A DNA stretch of 64,000 bases, from assembly GCA_027483665.1 (NCBI GenBank), contig JAIXUC010000026.1, positions 1-64,000 on the forward strand. Reading direction: 5' to 3'. A program made the translations under genes and the position numbers. Shown in pieces: positions 57,738-64,000 of the stretch. The notes under the pieces are model-generated. The model was not told the origin of the DNA and made no database searches. It saw only the letters and a list, made by a program, of their open reading frames with translations. This DNA is from Comamonadaceae bacterium (GTDB lineage Bacteria; Pseudomonadota; Gammaproteobacteria; Burkholderiales; Burkholderiaceae_C). How positions within the stretch are numbered: the stretch's first letter is position 1; the number at the start of each line of letters is the position of its first letter.

Positions 57738-59549
57738 TTGAACCCCCAGAATATTCCTTTGCCCATCGACGCTGCCAGAGCCGCGGTCGAGGACATTCTC
57801 AACAGGCGCAGCCTGCGCCCGGTGTTCCAGCCCATCATCGATCTGACACGCTTGGAAATCATGGGCTATGAGGGTCTGACGCGTGGCCCATCAGACAGTT
57901 ACCTGCACACGCCCATTGCCTTGTTCGGTGCGGCTGAGGCTGTCGGTCAACTGGCCGCGGTTGAGCACATGGCGGCTCAAATCATCGCCAAAGCCTTCGT
58001 CGATCAGGGCCTGCCGGGGCGCTTGTTCGTCAACATCACACCGCAAACCTTGGCAGGAAGCACCGGTTTTCGCACCGATGTGGAGCAGACCTTGCGCCTG
58101 ATTGGCCTGCCCGCGTCCAGCGTGGTGGTGGAGCTGACAGAAACGCACGCCTTCCAGAACACCGAGGAGCTCGACAAGGCCATGTCTGAACTTCGGGCTC
58201 TGGGCGTGAAAGTGGCCCTGGACGATTTAGGCGAAGGCTTTGCTGGCTTGCGCCGCTGGAACGTGATGCGACCCGACTTCGTGAAGATCGATCGACACTT
58301 CATGGAAGGGCTGGCGATGGACCCGCTGCGCCAACAGTTCGTTCGGTCCATCGTCGACATCGCGCGCAGCGCAGCTTGCTCGGTCATTGCAGAAGGCCTG
58401 GAGTCTGAAACAGACCTGCCCCTGCTCAGGGAGCTCGGTGTGCACGCGGCTCAGGGCTATGTGATTGCCAAACCGGTTTCCGCTCCCAGCACCTTTGTGC
58501 GCTCGCATGTGTTGCGCGCGCTGGAGCGGCAAGGCAGCGAGCCCAGCATGCGCAAGGGACCGCTGAACCGGGTCACTGCCGCGAGCTTCGTGCGCGCTGG
58601 CCCCACCATCACACCAGCCTGTACCTGCGCAGAGGCCGTGGCGATGCTGCAGCACGACCGCAAGATCTACTCCTTGCCTGTTCTGTCAGACACCGGCGAG
58701 CCTTTGGGTGTGCTGCGCAGCTTGAACGTGCTGGCCAGAGCCAGCGGCCGCTACTTCATTGACCTCTACGGCAAGCGTTCTTGTGTTGAGGTGATGGACG
58801 GCAACCCTTTGACCTTTGACGTGGCCACCAGCCTCAAGGCCATGTCCGATGCGGTGTCTCTCATCGACGAGCGCCATCTGGTCGATGGCTTCATGGTCAC
58901 CAAAGAAGGCCGCTACTGGGGCACTGGCCGCGTGGGGGACTTGCTTCGGGCAGTGGCTGACCAGCAGTTGCGCTATGCGCGCTACGCCAACCCCTTGACG
59001 CAATTGCCAGGCAACGTGCCCATCGATGAGCACATCGACAACCTCATCGCTCAACAGCAGCGCTTTGTCGTGGTGCACTGGGACATTGCCAGCTTCAAAC
59101 CGTTCAACGATGTCTACGGTTACCGCAAGGGCGACGACGTCATCGTGTTCACGGCAGAGTTGCTGGGCGCTCATGGCGATGCAGAGCGCGACTTCTTGGG
59201 GCACGTCGGCGGCGACGACTTTGTGGGCGTCATGACCAGCCCCGATTGGCAAGGCCACGTGATGCGCGCATTGGCCGGGTTTGATGAGGGCATTCGCGCG
59301 TACTTTGATGCGCAACACATCGAAGCCGGTGGCTATGAAGGACTCAACCGGCAGGGAGATCCAACCCTGTACGCCCTGCCTACGCTGGCAGCGGGCGTGG
59401 TGCAGGTGGCGCCCGGCAGCCACGAAGGCCATCGCCACATCGCTCAAGCCGCAGCCGAAGCCAAACGCATGGCGAAGTCACTGCCAGGCAGCCAAATGTT
59501 TCTGGACCGCAGAAGCCCGGCTTTCGACCCACCCAGCAAGGCCACCTGA
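57738..59549 (+). CDS. EAL-CBS-GGDEF signalling protein
   Basis: 603 residues from TTG 57738, cytoplasmic. An N-terminal EAL domain (about 25-255), a paired CBS region (about 285-415, VTAASFVRAGPTITPACTCAEAVAMLQ) and a C-terminal GGDEF-like domain (about 420-585). The EAL signature is EGL (IMGYEGLTRGP), but other catalytic positions look kept: NITPQTL, ELTETHAF, ALDDLGEGFAGLRRW, VKIDRHF, AEGLES and AAQGYVIAKP. The cyclase signature is GGDDF, the domain start is NPLTQLPGN in place of the usual DxLTxLPNR, and the RxxD site is lost. It is probably a phosphodiesterase with a regulatory GGDEF. The CBS pair may sense adenylates. Confidence 0.92.
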   Translation: MNPQNIPLPIDAARAAVEDILNRRSLRPVFQPIIDLTRLEIMGYEGLTRGPSDSYLHTPIALFGAAEAVGQLAAVEHMAAQIIAKAFVDQGLPGRLFVNITPQTLAGSTGFRTDVEQTLRLIGLPASSVVVELTETHAFQNTEELDKAMSELRALGVKVALDDLGEGFAGLRRWNVMRPDFVKIDRHFMEGLAMDPLRQQFVRSIVDIARSAACSVIAEGLESETDLPLLRELGVHAAQGYVIAKPVSAPSTFVRSHVLRALERQGSEPSMRKGPLNRVTAASFVRAGPTITPACTCAEAVAMLQHDRKIYSLPVLSDTGEPLGVLRSLNVLARASGRYFIDLYGKRSCVEVMDGNPLTFDVATSLKAMSDAVSLIDERHLVDGFMVTKEGRYWGTGRVGDLLRAVADQQLRYARYANPLTQLPGNVPIDEHIDNLIAQQQRFVVVHWDIASFKPFNDVYGYRKGDDVIVFTAELLGAHGDAERDFLGHVGGDDFVGVMTSPDWQGHVMRALAGFDEGIRAYFDAQHIEAGGYEGLNRQGDPTLYALPTLAAGVVQVAPGSHEGHRHIAQAAAEAKRMAKSLPGSQMFLDRRSPAFDPPSKAT

Positions 59550-59569
59550 ACCGCAACACCGCTTGGGTT

Positions 59570-60493
59570 TCAGTAAACCTGCGGCACGATCATGTGGTCT
59601 GGCACGGGCTGGCGGATGTATTCCTCGTGGCGAACGCGCTGCGGCAGGCTCACAGGCGGGTGCTCCACCTCGTGATACGGCATCTGGCCCAGCAGGTGCG
59701 CGATGCAATTCAAGCGCGCCATCTTCTTGTCTACCGCTGGCACCACCCACCAGGGGGCTTCTGGAATGTGTGTGCGCTCCAGCATGGTTTCTTTGGCCTT
59801 GGTGTATTCCTCCCAGCGCACCCGAGATTGCAGGTCCATCGGGCTCAGCTTCCACTGCTTGAGCGGGTCGTGGATGCGGCCCAAGAAGCGCGCGTGTTGC
59901 TCTTCATCGGTGATGGAGAACCAATACTTCAAGAGCTGGATACCTGAGCGCGCCAGCATCTTTTCGAACTCGGGCACGGTACGAAAGAACTCTTCGTACT
60001 CGTCGTCGGTGCAAAAGCCCATCACCCGCTCCACACCGGCGCGGTTGTACCAACTGCGGTCGAACAGCACGATCTCGCCACCAGCAGGCAGGTGCGAGAC
60101 GTAGCGCTGGAAGTACCACTGGGTCCGCTCCCGGTCGTTGGGTGCGGGCAGCGCGGCCACGCGCACCACCCGCGGGTTCAGGCGCTGCGTGATGCGCTTG
60201 ATGACGCCGCCCTTGCCGGCAGCGTCCCGGCCTTCAAACAAGATCACCACCTTGTGCTTGGTGTGCACCACCCAGTCTTGCAGCTTGACCAACTCGCCTT
60301 GCAGCCGGAACAGCTCTTTGAAGTAAAGCTGCCGCGCGGCACGGTCGGCTGCGGTTCGCGGAGCACCGGTGCCCTGAGCGGCGTCGGCCAGAAACTGGTC
60401 GTCCAACTCCATTTCCAACTCTTCGTCATAGGCATCAATCGTGTCTTCGTGCAAACGACGCAGCAATTCATCGGAGGTGGGCGGGAGGTTCAT
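59570..60493 (-). CDS. ppk2: Polyphosphate kinase 2
   Basis: 307 residues from ATG 60493. PPK2 uses polyphosphate to phosphorylate nucleotides. Motifs are Walker A ILFEGRDAAGKGGVIKRITQRLNPR, Walker B and lid VLFDRSWYNRAGVERVMGF, and PWWVVPAVDKKMARLNCIAHLL. The single-domain length fits class I, nucleoside-diphosphate kinases. An upstream ATG at 60547 lies inside a Pho-box-like site, so I place translation at 60493. No strong ribosome-binding site is visible. It converges on the EAL-CBS-GGDEF gene and is divergent from a chemoreceptor gene. Confidence 0.93.
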   Translation of the reverse strand: MNLPPTSDELLRRLHEDTIDAYDEELEMELDDQFLADAAQGTGAPRTAADRAARQLYFKELFRLQGELVKLQDWVVHTKHKVVILFEGRDAAGKGGVIKRITQRLNPRVVRVAALPAPNDRERTQWYFQRYVSHLPAGGEIVLFDRSWYNRAGVERVMGFCTDDEYEEFFRTVPEFEKMLARSGIQLLKYWFSITDEEQHARFLGRIHDPLKQWKLSPMDLQSRVRWEEYTKAKETMLERTHIPEAPWWVVPAVDKKMARLNCIAHLLGQMPYHEVEHPPVSLPQRVRHEEYIRQPVPDHMIVPQVY

Positions 60494-60540
60494 GGCATTG
60501 GGAATAGGTTTGAAAAACGCTTTGACGATGCCCCAGCGTG

Positions 60541-60558
60541 ATGACATTCACATGACAG
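60541..60558 (-). promoter_or_regulatory. Pho box upstream of ppk2
   Basis: On the minus strand CTGTCAT-GTGA-ATGTCAT matches the PhoB consensus CTGTCAT-N4-CTGTCAT at 13 of 14 defined positions. Ten bases downstream is CATCGT, a weak -10, at the usual distance. It ends 48 bases before the ppk2 ATG. Confidence 0.7.
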
Positions 60559-60569
60559 AGCTTCTACAA

Positions 60570-60587
60570 CTGTCACAAATGTTTCAC
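60570..60587 (+). promoter_or_regulatory. Second, divergent Pho-box-like site upstream of the chemoreceptor gene
   Basis: On the plus strand CTGTCAC-AAAT-GTTTCAC matches the Pho-box pattern at about 10 of 14 positions. TACCTT follows after about ten bases. It points to the GTG at 60630. Weaker than the ppk2 site. Confidence 0.5.
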
Positions 60588-60629
60588 GGTCTACGCCTAC
60601 CTTTAAGTTTTGATTGACAAAGGTACTGT

Positions 60630-62717
60630 GTGAGGAGCGACCAGCAAGGCCAAGCGTCTCGATCGAGGATGCTTGAAGAACAAGCAGCTCCGGCTTGGTG
60701 GTGGCACCCGGGAGTGTTGCTGTTCAGGCGTTTGGCGTTCAAGGCTAAAGCCGCCTTGATAGGTGCTGTGTTGCTGGTACCCACACTGGTGCTGGCCTTG
60801 GCGCACTTCAGCAGCCTGCAGGCCCAAGTGGGCGTGGCGCAGTCTGAGCGCGAAGGCGTCGCCGTCATGGTCGACTTTGTGGCTTTCCAGCAAGGGGTGT
60901 TGCAAGCCCGGGCGGCACAACAGGCGGCCTTGGGTGGCCACGATGCCACCGCTGCGCTCTCCAAGGCCATCCAAGACGTCAACGCTGCCCTGGCCCGCAT
61001 GACAGCACGTGTGGCTGCCGACGATGTCCTGGGCTTGGCGATACCACTGAAGCGGGCGAGCGATGCCTGGGCCTCTGCCTCGCAGCAAGCCAGCGCTGCG
61101 GCGGCAGCGCCTGCAGCGGGCACAACACCAGCAGGCCCGCCACCCTCGGCGGCGGCCTTTGACACGCTGACCTTGGCCAACTCGCAATTGCTCTACGCCA
61201 TCTCAGAAGCATCCCAATTGGTGCTGGACCCGGAGTTGCCCAGCTTCTACCTGATGGACACCTTGTTCAGGGTCTTGCCCCGAGGCGTCGATGACCTGGG
61301 CCAAGTGTGGGGCTGGAGCACTTATGGGCTAGCCAAGGGCGGGCTGGACAGCCCGGCGCAATACCGCCAGTACGCGGTGTGGACGGCGCGCGCCGAGGGC
61401 GCCATGGTCGATGCCAATGCCAATCTGGAACGCGTGCGCTTGGTCTTGCCCAGCGCGGTGCAGGCCATCGAACTGGCACCACTGGCCTCGACCACGGACT
61501 ATCTGTCCAAGGCCGATATCCAGGCCCTGATGGGGTTCTCGGTCCCCCCGGAGGACGCGTTTCGTGACGGCGAGAAAACCATGGCCGCCATCAAGGGCTT
61601 CTACGCTCAGGGCTTGCCAGCGCTGGATGCACTGCTCCAAGAGCGAATCCGCCGATTGGAGTTGGAGCGCAACTTGCAAACTGGGCTGATCGTGTTGTTC
61701 ATTGGCTTGGGCGCGTATCTGTTTGCTTCGTTTTCAAAGGTCATGCGCGGTGGGCTGTCCTCGGTTGATCGGCACTTGAGCGCCTTGGCCCGCGGCGATC
61801 TGACCAGCACCGTCAGGGCCGTTGGCAGCGACGAAACCAGCACCTTGATGCAGCGCTTGTCGGATATGCAATTGGCCCTGCGGCACATCGTGGGCGAGGT
61901 GCGCCAAGGCTCGGAGGTGATTGCCCACGCCAGCAGCGACATTTCTTCTGGCGCTCAAGACTTGGCGCAGCGCACAGAAACCAGCGCAGAAAACCTGCAG
62001 CGCGCGGTGCAATCGCTGCAAGACATCACCCAAAGCGTGCGCGACACCTTGGCAGCCACGCAGCAAGCAGCCGAGCAAGCCGGAGCCAATGCCCAAGAGG
62101 CTCAACGCGGCAGCGAGGTGGTGGGAGAGTTGGTGCGGACCATGCGCGACATGGACCAGGCCACCTCGCGCATTGGCGACATCATCGGCACCATCAACAG
62201 CATCGCCTTTCAGACCAATATCCTGGCCCTCAATGCAGCGGTGGAGGCGGCGCGCGCCGGCGAGCAAGGTCGAGGGTTTGCCGTGGTCGCGACAGAGGTC
62301 AGGGCGCTGGCGCAACGCTCAGCCTCGGCAGCCTCGGAAATTCGCGCTTTGATCGAAGACAGCGTGCGGAGAACCCAGGCTGGCACCAAGGTGGTGCACA
62401 AAGCCGGTGACACCATGCAGGCCATGGCAACGCAAGCTTTGTCCATGAACGGCATCTTGGACAGCATCAGCGCCTCATCGCGCAGCCAAGCCGACTTGCT
62501 TGGCGCGGTCGAACAAGCTGTTCTTTTGGTGGAGCAAAGCACCCAGCACAACGCGGCCTTGGTGCAGGAAACCGCCACCTCCGCTGCGGAGTTGCAAAAG
62601 CAGTCTCAAGTCCTGCTGCAGGACGTGGCGCGCTTTGAGCTGCCCAGCCATGCTGAAAGCCCCGAGTTAGGGCCAATAGGCAGCAGCCCCTTAAAGCTAA
62701 TTCAGAACCGGGCCTGA
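60630..62717 (+). CDS. Methyl-accepting chemotaxis protein
   Basis: 695 residues from GTG 60630 with AAAGG four bases upstream (ATG 60669 is an alternative). A membrane helix (about 45-65, [21 protein letters not shown]), a large helical periplasmic sensor of about 275 residues, a second helix (about 347-368), HAMP and the signalling hairpin [38 protein letters not shown] follow. No CheR pentapeptide is present (end: LKLIQNRA). The periplasmic part resembles in style that of the PAS-GGDEF-EAL protein at 50232 (both have [15 protein letters not shown]- or [15 protein letters not shown]-like stretches). The ligand is unknown; Pho-box context suggests a phosphate-related cue. Confidence 0.93.
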   Translation: MRSDQQGQASRSRMLEEQAAPAWWWHPGVLLFRRLAFKAKAALIGAVLLVPTLVLALAHFSSLQAQVGVAQSEREGVAVMVDFVAFQQGVLQARAAQQAALGGHDATAALSKAIQDVNAALARMTARVAADDVLGLAIPLKRASDAWASASQQASAAAAAPAAGTTPAGPPPSAAAFDTLTLANSQLLYAISEASQLVLDPELPSFYLMDTLFRVLPRGVDDLGQVWGWSTYGLAKGGLDSPAQYRQYAVWTARAEGAMVDANANLERVRLVLPSAVQAIELAPLASTTDYLSKADIQALMGFSVPPEDAFRDGEKTMAAIKGFYAQGLPALDALLQERIRRLELERNLQTGLIVLFIGLGAYLFASFSKVMRGGLSSVDRHLSALARGDLTSTVRAVGSDETSTLMQRLSDMQLALRHIVGEVRQGSEVIAHASSDISSGAQDLAQRTETSAENLQRAVQSLQDITQSVRDTLAATQQAAEQAGANAQEAQRGSEVVGELVRTMRDMDQATSRIGDIIGTINSIAFQTNILALNAAVEAARAGEQGRGFAVVATEVRALAQRSASAASEIRALIEDSVRRTQAGTKVVHKAGDTMQAMATQALSMNGILDSISASSRSQADLLGAVEQAVLLVEQSTQHNAALVQETATSAAELQKQSQVLLQDVARFELPSHAESPELGPIGSSPLKLIQNRA

Positions 62718-62811
62718 CGGGTCTTTGCTGGGTTTTTTGCCGCTAGTCTGTTCAGAGCGTCACAATTGGTTACAACTCTATTGACTGGTCGAGTGTTTCA
62801 ACTGGTTGCCC

Positions 62812-64000
62812 ATGTCACAGCCTGACGAATTCGTCACCTTCGCAGATGAGCCGGGCGCCGCTGTCCCCACGGCCAGTGCAGAGCGCGCAGCACCCGTGGC
62901 CAGCGCGCGGCCATGGACCGTGCTGATCGTTGACGACGACGAAGACGTGCACCAGGTCACGCGCTTCAGCCTGGAGGGTGTGGACTTTTTAGGCCGTCCC
63001 TTGGCCTTTGCGTCGGTGTACTCCGCTGCCGAGGCTTTGGATTTCTTGCGCAAGACACCCGATGTGGCCGTGATCCTGCTGGACGTGGTGATGGAAGACG
63101 ACCACGCCGGCTTGGACGTGGTCGGCAAGATTCGTGACTCGCTGGGGCTTCAAAAGCCCCGGATCATCTTGCGCACCGGGCAACCGGGCTACGCGCCAGA
63201 AATGACGGCGGTGCGCGATTACGACATCAACGACTACAAGACCAAAAGCGAGCTGACCCGCACCAAGCTGTTCACCACGCTCATGGCCGCCATTCGCGCC
63301 TTTGACCAGATCTGCCGCATCGAGGCGGGCCGGCAAGGTCTGGAGCGCATCGTTCAGTCCAGCGGGCAACTGCTGCAAGAGCAGGGCCTGCGTGGATTTG
63401 CAGCAGGGGTGATCACGCAGTTGGCCGCGCTCATGGGCACCAGCAGCGATGGCTTGGTCTGCGCCGTTCACGACAGCGCCGACGCCAACGAACCAGAGCA
63501 GTTGGTGATCATCGGCGCAGCGGGCCGATTCGAGCGATACATCCAAGCGGACATCTCCACCGTGGAGGACGACAGGGTGCGAAGTGGGCTGCTGCAGTGC
63601 CTGAAGGACCAGCGCAACCTCTACCGCGAGGATCACCTGGTCATCTACTTCCCCTCTTCGGTTGGATCGCCCTTTGCCACGTTCGTCGATGGGCGGGTTC
63701 CGCTCAGCCAAATCGACGAGCGCTTGCTACAAGTGTTTTGCAGCAACGTGGCGCTGTGCGCAAAGAACATCCATTTGGTGCAGCAGCTGCGCGAACAGGC
63801 TTTCAGCGACCTGTTGGTCCGTCTGCCCAACCGCACGGCTTTTGTCGAGCAAATCCAGCAGCGACTGGCCGGCGGCGAGACCTCTGGACAGGTGATGGCG
63901 GTGGTCGACATCGACGCCTTCGGTGAAATCAACAACGCGTTTGGGCACGTCCACGCCGATCAGTTGCTGCGGGCCATTGCACAACGGCTGGCCGCAGCGC
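62812..64000 (+). CDS. Response regulator with DUF3369 and GGDEF (3' end beyond window)
   Basis: The open frame from ATG 62812 runs off the right edge after 396 codons. Residues about 35-165 are a receiver-like domain (TVLIVDDDEDVHQVTRFSLEG, phospho-Asp in VILLDVVMEDDHAGLD, Lys in INDYKTKSELT). About 170-330 are DUF3369 (RIEAGRQGLERIVQSSGQLLQEQ...FAAGVITQLAALMG). From about 335 a GGDEF domain begins (SDLLVRLPNRTAFVEQI, VVDIDAFGEINNAFGHVHADQLL), its signature loop lying outside. An EAL or HD output may follow. It starts 94 bases after the chemoreceptor gene, suggesting a shared chemotaxis/c-di-GMP pathway. Confidence 0.93.
   Translation, partial: MSQPDEFVTFADEPGAAVPTASAERAAPVASARPWTVLIVDDDEDVHQVTRFSLEGVDFLGRPLAFASVYSAAEALDFLRKTPDVAVILLDVVMEDDHAGLDVVGKIRDSLGLQKPRIILRTGQPGYAPEMTAVRDYDINDYKTKSELTRTKLFTTLMAAIRAFDQICRIEAGRQGLERIVQSSGQLLQEQGLRGFAAGVITQLAALMGTSSDGLVCAVHDSADANEPEQLVIIGAAGRFERYIQADISTVEDDRVRSGLLQCLKDQRNLYREDHLVIYFPSSVGSPFATFVDGRVPLSQIDERLLQVFCSNVALCAKNIHLVQQLREQAFSDLLVRLPNRTAFVEQIQQRLAGGETSGQVMAVVDIDAFGEINNAFGHVHADQLLRAIAQRLAAA

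Noticed and set aside
60494-60547. Earlier ppk2 start at ATG 60547
   Set aside because: The ATG is part of the Pho-box second repeat and would leave no room for a leader.

Overview
The window is a high-GC chromosomal segment from a betaproteobacterium, most likely order Burkholderiales, family Comamonadaceae. The support is the fused aroA-cmk gene, the block gyrA-serC-pheA-tyrA-aroA/cmk-rpsA-ihfB-lapA-lapB-heptose genes, the tmRNA tag ANDERFALAA, and two large c-di-GMP proteins next to chemoreceptors. No rRNA, ordinary tRNA, IS element, prophage or CRISPR array is visible. The last gene runs off the right edge.

Layout. 1-380: intergenic DNA with a palindromic repeat, then a heat-shock-type promoter. 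381-4282: grpE-dnaK-dnaJ. 4338-9315 (minus): etfB-etfA-acyl-CoA dehydrogenase-nitronate monooxygenase-tRNA-binding protein, a fatty-acid-oxidation-like operon. 9421-11866 (minus): an MscS channel overlapping an HDAC-like deacetylase gene. 11940-17188 (plus): MoxR ATPase-DUF58-transglutaminase, the last in one uninterrupted frame with an MltB-type lytic transglycosylase. 17269-19104 (minus): a chemoreceptor ending in a CheR-type pentapeptide. 19256-20378 (minus): a VapBC-like toxin-antitoxin pair overlapping a flavin-binding-type gene. 20474-21071 (minus): a dihydrofolate-reductase remnant and a 42-codon gene for an exported cysteine-pair peptide with its own terminator.

21335-34042 carries two sets of the circularly permuted ATP-grasp / alpha-E / transglutaminase genes, on opposite strands around comEC. 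The first set has separate ATP-grasp and alpha-E genes. The second has transglutaminase-DUF2126, an ATP-grasp-alpha-E fusion and a second transglutaminase. This family is predicted to make or process peptide-like conjugates and has little experimental characterisation. Then come ssrA (tmRNA), gph, ubiG and an OmpA-family protein, all on the minus strand.

36816-50211 (plus) is a long housekeeping block: DNA gyrase A, serine and aromatic amino-acid synthesis, ribosomal protein S1, IHF-beta, LPS assembly (LapA/LapB) and heptose synthesis. 50232-64000 is signalling-rich: a PAS-GGDEF-EAL protein, a ComEA-like DNA-binding protein, a fused hydantoinase/oxoprolinase, an EAL-CBS-GGDEF protein, polyphosphate kinase 2, a second chemoreceptor and a receiver-DUF3369-GGDEF protein cut by the edge. 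The ppk2/chemoreceptor intergenic region holds two divergent Pho-box-like sites, which suggests phosphate-starvation control of both.

Most promising for follow-up: the Cys-pair micropeptide, the duplicated ATP-grasp/alpha-E/transglutaminase system next to it, the transglutaminase-MltB reading-frame fusion, and the divergent Pho boxes.
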